Counted from the stretch's first letter, positions 33,206 to 44,718 are shown. The stretch is DNA of 64,000 nt from Euleptes europaea (GCF_029931775.1 NC_079312.1:131301872-131365871), one strand, 5' to 3'. The notes: generated by a model from the letters alone, not told the origin. Numbers and translations are program-made.

Positions 33206-36200
33206 CCCATCTCCAGTCATACTAGATAAGATCCAACCCCCAAATGCAAACTGGATGAGAAAACAGATTTGCCTACCACCTTTTAAAATATGTAATCTTA
33301 TGTAGTTTTTGCCTTTCTTCCATAGCACTGCAACCGCCATAGCACAAGCCATCTGGTGGCATTTCCTATACTGATTTCCAGGTATACATACCACAGGTAA
33401 TCTGTTTAGTTAAAATTCAACTCTGCCTTATCCCAGGTTGTACTCAATGCAGGGAAATGCTAAATACCCAGCCTTTTAGGCTCCTCTTCCTATTAGGAAA
33501 AAATGTCACAATCAACTATCCCTAATTGCAATTTTTGTTTGATGGAAACTCTTTGAAATAGTAGCAGCTGTTAAGTAAATAGCAGCAAGCAAGGAGAGAA
33601 TGCTCTGAAAACAAATTAGGTAATTATTCTAGAATGTGCAGAATGACCCTATTTTGGGCCAACTCAAATAATTTGCATGTGCCTACAGTGTTCCTAGAAA
33701 TAACTTGAACAGCAGATATAAAGAATAATCTGTGTCATGGAAGTTTGTTCAGTGATAGCAATCTTGGGTGTTGTATAGCAAGTTGAGCAGAATCTGACCT
33801 TAAATTCAGGGACATTAACGTCAATTGAACAATAATGCCATTGTTAAAACTTTCTCTATTTTCCCAACCAATATACTTGATGTTCCCTTACCTGAACGCT
33901 TCTCTTCTTGAACTCTGTGATTCAAATTTTAAGGGGAGAAAATAAAGAAGAAAACAGAAAAAGAGGAGCTGGTGCTCATAGTAAGCAAAACAGAACAAAA
34001 TAACCACAAACAATTACATTCTAGTGCCAATTAAAAAATGCACAGCATGTATAGAAAATTGACAACAAAACACCAGATGAATTCTCATTTAGTATAATCA
34101 GATTCATAATGAATATTCAAACAAAAACCTCTCAAACACAAGGCTTGACAGGCTGCGAACAAAAGTATACCTGTGGAAATCCACCATTTAACATTAATAT
34201 GAAGTAGAGGAAAATAACCGTCACAGTTAAGTCACCAAAATGTTTGTATCTTCCAACAAGTGGGTTGACATCTGCATTATCTCAATCTCTGATACCAAGA
34301 TGAAAAAAAGAATGAATTTACACAAATCTGAAGATACAAAATGAGAATTCAGTTTTGTTATTTTGTCTATTTTCTATACATGCTGTACTGCTTTTTATAT
34401 TGGCAGTACAATTAATCTTTTGTTGTCCTCCATTTTGTCTTGTACTGCACAAGTTGTAACTTATCACCAATTACATCTTGCCAACTGCTTTTCATCAAGA
34501 GTTGTAAACTAGGATTTTTTGCCCATGTGTGTTCACGTCATCCTTCGATTATTTTTGTTCAGGTATGGTAGAAAGCAGCAGGTTGTCTAGACAACCATAT
34601 TACATTCCGTTTTAATCTGCTTGTCATTGCTCTAGGATCTGTATGGACATAAAACTCAACTCAATTTCAGCAACCATAAACATTTCGTTACTGGGACCAG
34701 TGTTTTAAGTAACTCCTGAACTCATGCCACAGCAGCTATTGATTTTAGCAGATAACTCCAAATTGCACAGGCGCAAAAGGAGTACATAAGACAGACACTT
34801 CTAATTGTGAAGAGAAATAATTTCAGAGCAAGGTTGCTCAACTCAATAAAAAAGTCTTGTAAACAGAAAATATTTTTGAACTTTCTGGCATTACTAAAAA
34901 GCACCTTGATGAAGAAGCAATAGAAGTTGTATTTGTCCATTGCTTCTATCAGACAAATAGGAACACTTGCTTCATATGCACAAGGGCCGAGGCTCCATCC
35001 CTGTCATCCAGTTCAGAAGGATCTCTGAAAGCAGGACTGCAAAAGGCTCAAGACCCTAAAGAGCCACAGCTGCTCAGATAACAGAGGTCTAATCTGGACT
35101 GATACACCTAGCTTCACTTGTTCAAAGCTGCTTGCTGGATGCCAAATAATGAGTTCAACACAAGTCAGAACAGGAATGTTAAAGGAAAAAACCCAAGACT
35201 ATTGAACATCATAATATAGAAACTTATCAGGGCCCTGTTTCTGCCTGTTCTACATGCTGGCCTGATTCTTCTTCACCACCTCATTCCAACTTCTCCAAAA
35301 CAGGCTCACCATGATATTAAGCAGCATGCTTGGTTCTATTCCAAGAACCTGGAAACGCCCACACCATCCCAATTCAAAGCCAGCAGAGAGATGACTCACA
35401 ACTCATTCACCTCAATGAGGCCCACAGAACACCATAACTTAATTGTATATACACATACTACCAAAATGACGTGGAATTCATCAACACAGAGGATCCCAAG
35501 GCCAATTTTGTGGTGTATAAAAATAAAATGTGATATGAGATAGCAACTGAAGGTGAATGCAGCCTTCATAAAAATCTACATTTGCACACTTATTTTACTC
35601 TTTAAAGTGACTATGGATGCATGCCCAATGGTCAGCCACACTAGGGCAAATTTTTGGAAATTATCTATGCTGTTTATGTCTGGTTCTTTCTTATGAAAAT
35701 ACTAGATAACTGAAGTAAACTGAATATTCCTGGCAAAATTATTTACAGGAATAACCCAAAACCAATTTCTTCATTCTCAGAATACATTATGAAACATCAG
35801 GGATAAAGCAAAATTCATCTCAATTCAAAATAGTACAATTTTATTCAATAATTCCTATATTACTTGATAAAAGTCTTGTTGTGGGATGAGTACAATTATA
35901 TTCAACAATTCCTATTATAAAAATATATTACTTAATGATAAAAGTCTTGCTGTGTGATGAGTTTTCTCAAGAGCAAATTAGGCCTATCTTCTGCACTATG
36001 ATTCCCCCATCACGAGACCAACGAACTGTGTTCTATAGGTGCTACTCAGATCTACTGATGGCACATGAATGAGTGCAGTCTCCCCCAAGCACTCGCTAGA
36101 CTTAACATCCTGTCACAGGAACCCAGCAATAATGGAGTTTGAAATCTCAGGTGTAAAGTGTAAAAGTTTGCACCAAGTAATGGTGCAGAGAAGCCTCAAA

Positions 36201-36409
36201 CAGAGAACCATGGGGCAATTTGGTCAAAACAAACTTATTGCAAAGCAATGTACTTTAAGCAAAATACCACATCAGGGAGCAACAGTATAGCAGTATTTTA
36301 AATTATTTGTGAGATACATTGAATGGTACTTTTCCACATATGTAAAAGATACACAATGGTACTTTTACATATGATAGCCATATGTTCTTTTACCATACAA
36401 AGAAGTCCA
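33206..36409. other. AT-rich gene flank, no recognised repeats
   Basis: About 3.2 kb downstream of TOB1 with almost no transposon sequence, unlike the rest of the window. The tandem duplication at 35832-35959 lies here. It may hold conserved non-coding DNA, but this cannot be judged from one genome. Confidence 0.45.
35832..35959. repeat. Imperfect tandem duplication
   Basis: Copy 1 (35832-35888) and copy 2 (35889-35959) both run from AGTACAATT through ATAAAAGTCTTG to GATG. Copy 2 has about 14 extra AT-rich bases. Confidence 0.85.
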
Positions 36410-36414
36410 CAACA

Positions 36415-37169
36415 CCAGTTGAATTTTAAGAATTTTAATACAAACTTAATATAAACTATTTCAGTCCCTCTCTTTAACATAAGACACTGACTCAAAATAC
36501 TTTTATACCTTTTTCAAGTATTGCACAATGTAGGTACAAAATTAATATTTACGATTACATTTTCTTCCATAATATATAGCAAAAAATCTTTAAACTTTTT
36601 AACAGAAAATACAATTTGTGTTTCTCTCTTGGAAAAAGTATTCCATACAATTGAATTCCACCACTTAAGGAATATTTTGTACACTTTTTAGAATTGATGT
36701 TTTTAAGATGGATTTTATAATTTCAGTAAAAAAAATACAACATGAAGCTGCTGCAGTTGTCACAGATCACTGTAGTAAAAAGATAAAAATGCAATACCAT
36801 GTTGTAGAAACAATATATACTCTGATATTTTACAAACTTTGTACTAAATTAAATTATACAATTAGAAAAGACCAATAAACCCACTTATTAGTGCCAATTT
36901 TTTATATATAAAAAAATCAGCCATGTCCTTGCTATATCTTAAATACTGTAAGAGGCCATATCTTGGGTATATTTAATGTACAGTCAGTAAAAAATAACTT
37001 TGTGCTTGGTTGGCAAATGAAAAAGAAACGATGCATGTTGTCCTTATCTAACCAAGCTTGACCGTATTCATACTACAAGCTTTTTAAAAAAAACTCAAGA
37101 GGTGAAAAAAGATACACCCTTGGGTACGTGCATTTCAACTTGTACAATATGATTTGTGGTTTTTTTGTT
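36415..37169 (-). other. TOB1 3' untranslated region
   Basis: The roughly 750-nt AT-rich stretch after the TOB1 stop codon ends near an ATTAAA signal at 36434-36439. It is free of transposons and contains several TTTATA/TTTTTA runs and TGTA-type motifs, in keeping with the unstable TOB1 mRNA. The cleavage point (about 36415) is inferred. Confidence 0.65.
36434..36439 (-). terminator. Probable TOB1 polyadenylation signal
   Basis: Minus-strand ATTAAA, the commonest variant of AATAAA, about 730 nt after the stop. An AATAAA at 35840-35845 (minus) would give a longer 3' end and is the alternative. Confidence 0.5.
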
Positions 37170-38165
37170 TCAGTTAGCCATAACAGGCTGGAATTGCTGG
37201 TTAGAGTACTGCATGCTATTTAAGCTGAAATTCAAGCCATCCACAAAAGACTTCTCATTTAGACCTCCATAGGCCGCAAACATATCAAAGGCATTACTGT
37301 ACTGGAGAGGACTAAGGTTAAGGGGACTGTCACCAGGAAACATACTGGTACTACCTTGACCCTGTACATTAGGGAAAATGAACTCCTTTGCATTAGGAGA
37401 AAGGGCAGAAGTTTTCTGCTGCTGTTGCGGTGGTTGCTGTTGTTGTGGAACCTGCTGGCTACCTAAGCCAAGACCATAAAGAGAGTGCATGGAGGAGGAA
37501 AGAGCTTTCTGTTTCAGCAGATCATTGACATTCAAGCCAAGGTTAGTGGGAGAAGTGCGGGCAACCTTGTTGGTGCGGCTGCTGTTCTTCATTTTGGTTG
37601 AGCCAAACTTGGTGGCAGCAAATGTGGCAGTAGTGAAAGTTAAAGGCTGGGAGGAGCGGGGCATGAAGGTTGGGCTCACAGTAGCAGAATGACCAAAGGG
37701 AGGTGAAGGAGAACTTGAGACAGAAGATGCTGGGTCACTAATTGGCATGAACACCTGGGCCTCTGGGTTAAAGCTATTCTTGATTTCCTTATCCAATTCA
37801 CATCCATTTTCACCGGAATCATCCACATAAAGCACTTTCACTGGTCCCTTTTCACCGATTTGGTATGAAACCTCAAATGGGTCAATCCAGACACTAAGAT
37901 CCTGAGGCAGATTGCCACGAACATCATCAATGTCCAAACCACTCTCTTTGGATGCTTGTTCAATAACTGGGTCCACTTTCTCTCCTACATGTATACATCT
38001 AAACCCTGATCCTTTGTATGGCTTTTCTGGATACCAATGCCCTTCATATTTCTTCTTAAGTAGTCTTTCAAGCTCTTCACCAAAAATGTTCACACGTCGT
38101 CTGGGAAGCTTATTGTACAAATATGAAATAATAAAGTTGAGTGCTACTTGTATTTCAAGCTGCAT
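37170..38165 (-). CDS. TOB1: TOB1, transducer of ERBB2 1 (BTG/Tob family)
   Basis: Intact 331-residue protein, almost identical to mammalian TOB1 in its ordered parts. Tob1 is an antiproliferative adaptor in nucleus and cytoplasm. It recruits the CCR4-NOT deadenylase (through CNOT7/CAF1) to mRNAs bound by poly(A)-binding protein. Residues 1-115 are the BTG/Tob domain (start [20 protein letters not shown], basic PRRR at 21-24). Two PABPC1-binding PAM2 motifs are visible: [10 protein letters not shown] at 132-141 and [11 protein letters not shown] at 255-265. Ser-Pro sites fitting the ERK phosphorylation sites lie at 152, 154 and 164. The protein is about 14 residues shorter than the human one I recall (345), because the Pro/Gln tract at 237-250 is short. 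The whole frame sits in one exon, as in other vertebrates. The start is fixed by the conserved N-terminus. Confidence 0.98.
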   Translation of the reverse strand: MQLEIQVALNFIISYLYNKLPRRRVNIFGEELERLLKKKYEGHWYPEKPYKGSGFRCIHVGEKVDPVIEQASKESGLDIDDVRGNLPQDLSVWIDPFEVSYQIGEKGPVKVLYVDDSGENGCELDKEIKNSFNPEAQVFMPISDPASSVSSSPSPPFGHSATVSPTFMPRSSQPLTFTTATFAATKFGSTKMKNSSRTNKVARTSPTNLGLNVNDLLKQKALSSSMHSLYGLGLGSQQVPQQQQPPQQQQKTSALSPNAKEFIFPNVQGQGSTSMFPGDSPLNLSPLQYSNAFDMFAAYGGLNEKSFVDGLNFSLNSMQYSNQQFQPVMAN

Positions 38166-38306
38166 AGCTGCTACAACACAGAATTACAAAGTCTCCGTTT
38201 CAAACCACAAAATGAGAAAAAAGTTCAATACCACAGGAAAGTAATTTTGTTTTTCAAAGTGCTGTTTCAGGAAGATTATTATTCTTCACCTTGAGTAGTG
38301 TTGTTC
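38166..38306 (-). other. TOB1: TOB1 exon 2, 5' UTR part
   Basis: Upstream of the ATG, the best splice acceptor is the T-rich TTTGCTTTTGTTTTCTTAAAG ending at 38307 (minus), giving 141 nt of leader in exon 2. AGs nearer the ATG (38193 and 38171) have poorer pyrimidine tracts but cannot be excluded. Confidence 0.5.
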
Positions 38307-40364
38307 CTTTAAGAAAACAAAAGCAAATATACAAATAAGGAAAATGCAAGAGCAAATGGACAAGGCCTATTATTTTAGCCTTACTCACTACTTAAAATAG
38401 GATGTATTTTGAAACTGCAGACATTTACAACACACTGACACTGTACATGCCACTTAAAAACTGTCATTAAGCATGCTGAACGCAAATGTAACACTACAGA
38501 TTAAAACACTGTACAAGTATAGCAGTTGGCATTTCAAAATCCGAGTTTGGTTTAAGTTCTTGGTTTTTAATGTGCAAAAGAGTAAGCATGTCTTTATGAC
38601 ATAATCTCAGCAGTGGAAGGCCTGTCAGGGTTTCAGTTACCAAACACTATTTTTGGTGACTTATAGAACCCAGCTGTAACATTCAGAACCATTTTCAAAT
38701 GTCTCAGATTGAAAAGAGTAATTCCTCATTCTGAAGTTTCAAACTAATAATGCAATATGCTGTTTATTACTTGTAGAATTTAATTGCTTCAGCATAAATA
38801 AACTGCAGCGAAGCATCTCTTACCTTTGAATTGGTAACGGACAGTTTTGAAAAATCTATCAAGATATGCAATGTTTCACAATGTATGTACGTTACTACAA
38901 CATGCATATACTGTACAAAGGCAACAGCAAAGAAATAATAATCCATCCTTTATTCCACAAATAAGCAAACATCAAAGTTTCGTTACCAACTCAAATCAAA
39001 TATTTATTTCGATACAAGATCAGCTCTGAATAAAGATTAAAAGTTAGGTTAAAATAATAAAATATGTTGATGATTCTGGGAGAGATGGCATTGGAGAAAG
39101 CTTCAGTATCCTTACATATAAGATGGTTTTGTTTAATTTTAAAAGAGCTCATGGTAACTCTTCAATAAATTAATACAAAGCTAAACGGAGAGGTAAGGAA
39201 TCCTTAAAAATAACCTGCTACTTAGAGGAGCAGTGCATTAGGATTAAAAAAAAATTGTATCATCAATTACTGGTAAAAAAATAACAAATACATTATAACT
39301 ACTGTTGAAGATTTTCTTCAGCACAGCATTACAACAGTAGTTTTGAGTCCAGCAAGTTCAAAAACTGGAGAGCCAAAGGCATGTTTCAAAATTCTACTAC
39401 TAATGCTAAAAGGCAGGATTTTACTTCCCTGTGCTAGTTAGCTAGCTTTCAAAGGTTCACCTTGCTTGTAAAGCTGTCTCCCTTTCCTTCCCCTCTCTTT
39501 ATATGATAAGAGAACACCCAGCTGTATGATAAGACGACCTTTAAACGATTGCTGGATCAGCATTGGGTGGGGATAAGGAAAGATCAAGGGCAAACATAAG
39601 ATATTTACAAATGGGAACACATAGGGTATGGACGATCTGATTGGGGCAGCTATATGGACCATTTAAAATGATTTATTAGTCCATCTGTTTAACCTCCTCT
39701 GCACAACTGAAACAATACTACCCTTTAAGGAGGACAGAAATGATTAAACTCATGTCATCCTTTCCATTCCGTGTAAAGACACAGCACAAGAAGTCTATTC
39801 AACAAAACAATCCAGAATATTTCTAACATTTTCTATGTTTAAAACGGAGTTTTTAAAAATAGCCAAACCTGCTAATTGCATTAATAATGATAGTGGTGTT
39901 GGGGGAAGGGGAAAAAAGGAGGAACCTTAAGCAGAGTATATGGCGTTACATAACCAGGCAGTTGGGTCTCATTAGATTTCTGCTCACAGCTCTTTGAGCT
40001 CCAGCAGCAGGAGAGAAAGTGTTTTCTATGAAGGGGGAAGATGACTGGCCAAGTCCACTCTCTTCTGGTTAAGCCAAGCCAGGCCCAATCATCCACTATC
40101 TCACACCCAGTGGCCTTCCCACAGAATAATGGGGAAGGGCAGCCACTACCCTTAAAAACGAGCTCTCAACCTGACAAGCCTAAGCAAAAAAAAAATATAG
40201 GTAGAACCGTTCTATAATCTCCCCACCGCCACGCCTGAATCTTCACAAATTCTCTTGCGATTTCCACAAAGAAACTTCTCTTAGGCCTCCCCCACAATAT
40301 ACCTAGTACATTCTCTTCCCAGCCACCCCCTATACCCTACCCCCTTTCTACTGACTCCCTACAC

Positions 40365-40680
40365 CAGGGGTGGGGAACGTCAGGCCCGGGGGCCGTATAA
40401 GGCCCTCGAAATCATTGGGTCCGGCCCTTCATGGGTCCTGGTAGATCTCTAGCTCAGAGGGATGCTGCCCTGCCTGAATGTCTTGGGCCCAGCCGGGGAC
40501 AGCAGAGCTCAAAAGCGAGTCGCTCTATGTGGCAGACCCCCGGAGCCGTCTCCGGTCTTGGCTAAACGTTTGACCAAATACAGCAGGCTAATTTAGAAGT
40601 TGATAATTTTGTACGGCCCCCGAACGATGTTATAAATATCCAAACGGCCCTTGGCAGAAAAAAAAAGGTTCCCCCACCCC
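40365..40680 (+). mobile_element. hAT-type DNA transposon relic in TOB1 intron 1
   Basis: Starts CAGGGGTGGGGAACGTCAGG and ends GGTTCCCCCACCCC, an inverted match. The interior has CCCGGGGGCCGTATAAGGCC and TTGTACGGCCCCCGAACGAT. Flanking octamers (CCCTACAC at 40357, CCCCACAC at 40677) overlap the worn right end, so that border is uncertain. No intact transposase frame is present. Confidence 0.75.
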
Positions 40681-41514
40681 ACACACTTGCCTTTCAGCCC
40701 CACAAACAACACAGAAGCCGTGCCACCCAGGACCATCTATCACTCCTGCTCACAAACCGCCCCCCACCCCCACACACCTCTCTTCTGTAGAGGAGGAGGG
40801 GGGGGGAAAGAAATTGTGCCAACCCGCTCTCCTTCCCCCCCCTCCCCCGCCGTCGGTCTCTTTAACTGCACTCGCCTCTGACAACCCCAGCGCGCCTCCC
40901 CTCCTGAACCCCCCCTAAAAAAAAACCCCTCAGCCAACACTTGCACCCCCACCCTCCATATTATTTCCCCAGGGGGCGGGCTGAGGGGGAGGGAGTAGAG
41001 CTCTTCCAGCTCAGCAAGCTTCGCCCCAGTTGAGGGAGGCCGCCTGGTGCCAACCACACACCAGTCCCGTCCCCACCCCCTCTCCCCCACCCCCTCTCCC
41101 CCACCCCCCCAGTGCCTCAGAGGGGGGGGGGCTGCGCCTTCGCCAGCGCCTCCTCGCTACTTCTCCGCCCCCCTCTGCAGGGCTGTGTCAACACCCTCGG
41201 CTCGGCGCTCGTCCCGACAGCCTCCTCGCCTCTCCCCGGACTAACGAGCGAGCCTTTTCTCGTCTCTCCCCCCCCCCCAACCACCGTGGCTTCTCGACCC
41301 TCTTTCCTCCGCCCCACTTTTCAGTGGGGCTGGCACAAAAAGCCTCACGCCATTCCCCCCTCCCTCCCCCCCCCGTATTCTGTGGCGGCGAGGGTGTGGT
41401 AACCCCACTCCACCGCGCCACCAGCCCCGCCACCCACCTTCTGGACTGCGCCAGCCCCCTTTTCACCCCTTCTAGCAGGCGCTGTGGGGCTCCCCCGCCC
41501 TATAGGAACACACC

Positions 41515-41535
41515 AGAGAGAGAGAGAGAGAGAGA
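41515..41535. repeat. (AG)n microsatellite beside the TOB1 5' splice site
   Basis: About ten AG units. On the TOB1 strand they read (CT)n starting just after the GTGAGTAT donor, so they lie in the first 30 nt of intron 1. Confidence 0.95.
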
Positions 41536-41542
41536 TACTCAC

Positions 41543-41755
41543 CCGGGGCGAGTGAGGCGGTGACACGGATAGTGCAAACAAATCCCGGTGGGAGTGCGGG
41601 CGGGAGGGAAGGAACGACCGGGGCGGGGGCTCAGTGCCGAAGCCCCACTGACCCTCAGGAAAGGGGGGGGGAGAAAGTACGACGGCGCTTCTCACACCCC
41701 GGGCCGAGAGAGCCAGCGCGCTCCGCCTCAGCAGCTGCGAGACGCCTTCTTGTAC
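41543..41755 (-). other. TOB1: TOB1 non-coding exon 1
   Basis: The 3' border is the strong donor CCCCGG/GTGAGT (minus) at 41543/41542. The 5' end is set about 25-30 nt below the TATA-like box at 41780-41787 and is an estimate. GC-rich, no conserved coding frame. TOB1 genes in other vertebrates also have a non-coding first exon. Confidence 0.6.
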
Positions 41756-42110
41756 CGCCCGAGCGCTCGCCGCTCCCCTATTTATGCCCTCCCTCGCCCC
41801 GCCCCCTCCGTCCCGTGTGGCGACACCCACCCGCTCTCCGCCTTCAAGGCCCCACCCACCGAGCTGCCAATCGGCCGTCCCCGGCCCCGCGCGCGGCGCC
41901 CCATTGGCCTTCCGCACGTGCCAATAAGGCCCCCCCTGTCTCCGCCCCTTGCTCGCTCGACTCCGAGTCCCTCCCCCTCCCTCGACGCTTCTTTCTTTGC
42001 TCCAACCTCCGCCTCCCCAGTCCGGGTCTCGTCTGATCGCCCTTTCTCCCGTTCGGCTGAATCCACAAACAGTCGCGTAACGTCAGAGCGGCTCTCCAGG
42101 GACGGATAAT
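41756..42110 (-). promoter_or_regulatory. TOB1: TOB1 promoter and CpG island core
   Basis: On the minus strand a CATAAATAG TATA-like box lies at 41780-41787, with CCGCCCC-type GC boxes next to it. Further up are CCAAT boxes in both senses (41867-41871, 41903-41907, 41921-41925), an E-box CACGTG at 41915-41920 and a CRE-like TAACGTCA at 42078-42085. The CpG-rich block spans roughly 40.75-42.11 kb. The E-box and CRE fit the inducible, immediate-early behaviour of TOB1; that link is inference. Confidence 0.7.
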
Positions 42111-42285
42111 TTTTACAGCCGGCTGTTTTCGACGCACGACTGCAAAAAAAAATAAATGTCTCCCGGAGCCACTTTGGATTGTATGATAATTCATAGTGGG
42201 TGGCCGTGTTAGTTTGTCTGCAGTAGTAGAGAAGGGCAGGAGTCCAGGAGCACCTTAAAGACTAACAAAAATATTTTCTGGCAGG

Positions 42286-42325
42286 GGATGAGCTTTCGTG
42301 AGCCACAGCTCACTTCTTCAGACAA
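42286..42325 (-). ncRNA. Hammerhead-like motif, AGCU stem III
   Basis: Minus strand: TTGT, CTGAAGA, A, GTGAGC-TGTG-GCTCAC (a perfect 6-bp stem II), GAA, AGCT, C, ATCCCC. The core and GAAA match the hammerhead consensus. Stem I is weak, and one extra A lies between core and stem II. Confidence 0.45.
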
Positions 42326-42414
42326 GAGTCCAGGAGCACCTTAAAGAGTAGCACCTTCAAGACTAACACAAATATTTTCTGGTAGGGTATGAGCTTTCGT
42401 GAGCCACAGCTCAT

Positions 42415-42454
42415 GTATCTGAAGAAGTGAGCTGTGGCTCACGAAAGCTCCTAC
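42415..42454 (+). ncRNA. Hammerhead-like motif, AGCU stem III, plus strand
   Basis: GTAT, CTGAAGA, A, GTGAGC-TGTG-GCTCAC, GAA, AGCT, C, then CTAC. Three of four stem-I pairs hold. In sister copies the last strand is ATAC, which pairs perfectly with GTAT. Confidence 0.45.
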
Positions 42455-42505
42455 CCTACCAGAAAATATTTGTGTTAGTCTTGAAGGTGCTACTGGACTC
42501 TTGCC

Positions 42506-43045
42506 CTTTTGTATTGTATGGACACGGTTCGTGTTTTGAATTTGGTTTAGGGCTCCCGTCTCTCTCTCCTTCTGCTACCCCCGATATCTTCGCCCTCTGC
42601 CGCAGACACGTCTTGCTTCTTGTAGCTTTTTTTTTTTTTAAAGGAATATTGTGGCACCTGAACAATAACCGTTATTGTAGCATAAGGTTTCAAAGACTCA
42701 GCGAAGCGGCCTCTACATCATGATAGCTGCATGTTTCAATACATCTTAAGGAGCCGCAGGAGTTCCTTTCTGCTCTTGCTACAACTGACGAACGCGTTGC
42801 GTTTCGGGGGTTTTCACGGTTTGCTTTCCCTTTATCACCCCCCCCTTGCCAACACTATCTGCCGCCGCCTTGCTCCCCGAGACTTGCAGTTGCTCCGCCC
42901 AGGCCTTATACGGCCGCTGCACACGGCCTGTACACACACACACACCTTCGCCTATCGTGATCAGTATCGATATTCTCCGATCATCGCCATCTTACTTTAG
43001 GAGCTCCTCCACCCCCCTTCTTCTACTCCCCTTCACTGCAGGAGC
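42506..43045. other. Unassigned DNA
   Basis: A T run lies at about 42628-42639 and a short (CA)n at about 42933. Nothing else is recognised. Confidence 0.5.
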
Positions 43046-43290
43046 CAATGAGGATAAGCTCGACCCTACGTCAATTCCCTTCCGCCCGCTCCCGCCCGCT
43101 CCCGCCCCCTGCTGCTATGGGTCTTGCAGTTACGTCAAATCGACGTCACTCGCCTTCACGAGTCTTCGCCCTTCGGGGCTCCGCGAAACTACATTTCCCA
43201 GCATGCTTTTTTGCTCTAGCGCTAAAGGGAGGGGCGGTGGTGGAACCTGTTCGGAACCTGCACTGGAAGACAAATGAGAGATTTGGGAGT
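43046..43290. promoter_or_regulatory. CpG-rich promoter-like block, gene unknown
   Basis: Contains three CCCGCCCGCT-type GC units (43084-43108), two CRE-like sites (TACGTCAA 43131-43138, CGACGTCA 43141-43148), a near-consensus ZNF143/THAP11 (SBS) site AACTACATTTCCCAGCATGC at 43187-43206, and a GC box GGGAGGGGCGG at about 43227-43237. SBS sites usually sit within 100 bp of housekeeping start sites. I could not trace an exon on either strand. It may drive a transcript divergent from TOB1 (mammals have an antisense RNA there), but that is inference. Confidence 0.6.
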
Positions 43291-44416
43291 CGGCTTTGCA
43301 ACCTACTCCCGAATCAGAAAAAAAGGCTGCGGCGATTAGATTAGTTGAGGTAGTGAACACAACACCCTCCAAACCACAAAAGCAGGGTGTGATCTCCTCC
43401 CTCTCCTCTTTTGTTGTTGTGGGAGTGGGCCACTCATCGTTTTTACACTTTTTTTTGTCCACAAAGTAATACTAATTCCTTCTTTGGCAAAGAGGAATAC
43501 TGTGGGATTTGTTACTGTATTTTACGCAAGGGTGTTTCACGTCAGGTGTGATGATTCCTTTTTAAAAATGGAGGTCTCTCACCAACTTACAGAGAGTTGT
43601 CCCATCCTAGAAAGGAAAGCGCTTGCTGCACCTGCTATGTATACATCCCACTTTTGCCTCTAATAAACAGGTTTTTCAGGGTTATTTATTGTTTCAAAAA
43701 CCTGCCAAGCCTGTTTGACCAAAGCAGTATAAAAGAAATTTGAGTAAGCCACAAACATGGGATGCTATGCCTCTTCCAAGCCACTTAAATAGGCCTATGT
43801 AATGGGTACGCATGACAAATACACAATTTCTGCTTATGAAAAGGGGTGTTGGTGTTTGATTTTGTCTTGATAATTGCTATAGTTATTGTGTATCTCTATC
43901 AAATCTTGTTCCCAGCATACCATCACACTATAGTGTGACCAAGAAACAGTATCCAGGGCACAGGCTCTGCAGATGGGAGGAGGCTCGATCCTCAGTGAGT
44001 GGTGCAGCAGGCACAGTCCCCATCCCAAAGGTGTCATTTCTCAACCTTTTGACTTTGTCCTTATCTAACTCACTCCTTGAAGGACCAGTAAAACAGCGGG
44101 CTTACACTCTTCTGCTCTGGATACCTACGTGTCCTGTTTCTCACCAACAGGGTTCTCCCCAGGGGTGGAGTAGGATGCAGTAGGTCAACATCCACCCATC
44201 AATATAAAGTACTCCCTCCTGGCCCACACCCACTCTGTTGTCATAATGATAGGCATTCCTTTGATAGAAATGTAACTGCAACAAATGATCATAAAACACA
44301 AGCTCATTTTTGACCCTTGCAGTGATTCTTGCCCCTCAGACTCACCCCCCTCCAATGGGGCTTCTGATTGTTATATGTTCTCATGTGGCAGCAGAACATC
44401 ACAGCTGTACAACCAA
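43291..44416. other. Unassigned DNA downstream of the promoter-like block
   Basis: If the 43.1-kb promoter fires to the right, its first exon would lie here. No convincing splice donor or coding start stood out. Confidence 0.4.
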
Positions 44417-44718
44417 GCCAGTGTGGTGAAGTGGTTAAAAGCGCTGGACTCTAATCTGGAGAACCGGGTTTGATTCCCTGCTCCTCCACATGAGCAGCAG
44501 ACTCTTAATCTGGTGAAATGGGTTGGTTTCCCCACTCCTCCACATGAGGCCTGCTGGGTGACCTTGGGCTAGTCACAGTTCTCTCAGAACTCTCTCAGCC
44601 CCACCTACCTCACAAGGTGTGTGCTGTGGGAAGAGGAAGGGAAGGTGATTGTAAACTGCTTTGAGACTCCTTAAAGGTAGAGAAAACCAGGGTATAAAAA
44701 CCGAGTCTTCTTCTTTAT
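44417..44718 (+). mobile_element. tRNA-headed SINE (family B), plus copy
   Basis: A good head: GCCAGTGTGGTGAAGTGGTT (A box), then GGAGAACCGGGTTTGATTCC (B box). The body has GGTGACCTTGGGCTAGTCAC and the tail ends AAAACCGAGTCTTCTTCTT. It defines the orientation of the family. Confidence 0.88.

Larger units (their letters stand above)
38307..41542 (-). other. TOB1: TOB1 intron 1
   Basis: Runs from the GTGAGT donor at 41542-41537 to the proposed acceptor at 38307, about 3.2 kb. Apart from the hAT-type relic at 40365-40680, I recognise no gene or repeat in it. The CpG island begins near 40.75 kb, within the intron. Confidence 0.55.
42193..42505. mobile_element. Three Penelope-type terminal pieces, head to head
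   Basis: Two minus copies in tandem (42193-42324 and 42325-42412) face a plus copy (42413-42505). All share the CACCTTAAAGACTAACA / TGTTAGTCTTGAAGGTGC block, TTTTCTGGCAGGG / CCTACCAGAAAA and AGCTTTCGTGAGC / GCTCACGAAAGCT. The last two form an inverted repeat centred at about 42416, with arms of about 75 bp. No coding part remains. The block sits about 440 bp upstream of the TOB1 start. Confidence 0.65.

Noticed and set aside
35840-35845. AATAAA (minus) as the main TOB1 polyadenylation signal
   Set aside because: It lies within a tandem duplication about 1.3 kb past the stop. The ATTAAA at 36434 better fits the usual 3' UTR length, so this is kept only as an alternative.
41030-42194. Overlapping long frames on both strands in the TOB1 promoter
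   Set aside because: GC-rich CpG-island sequence gives few stops. The proteins are Pro/Arg-rich and unlike any family.
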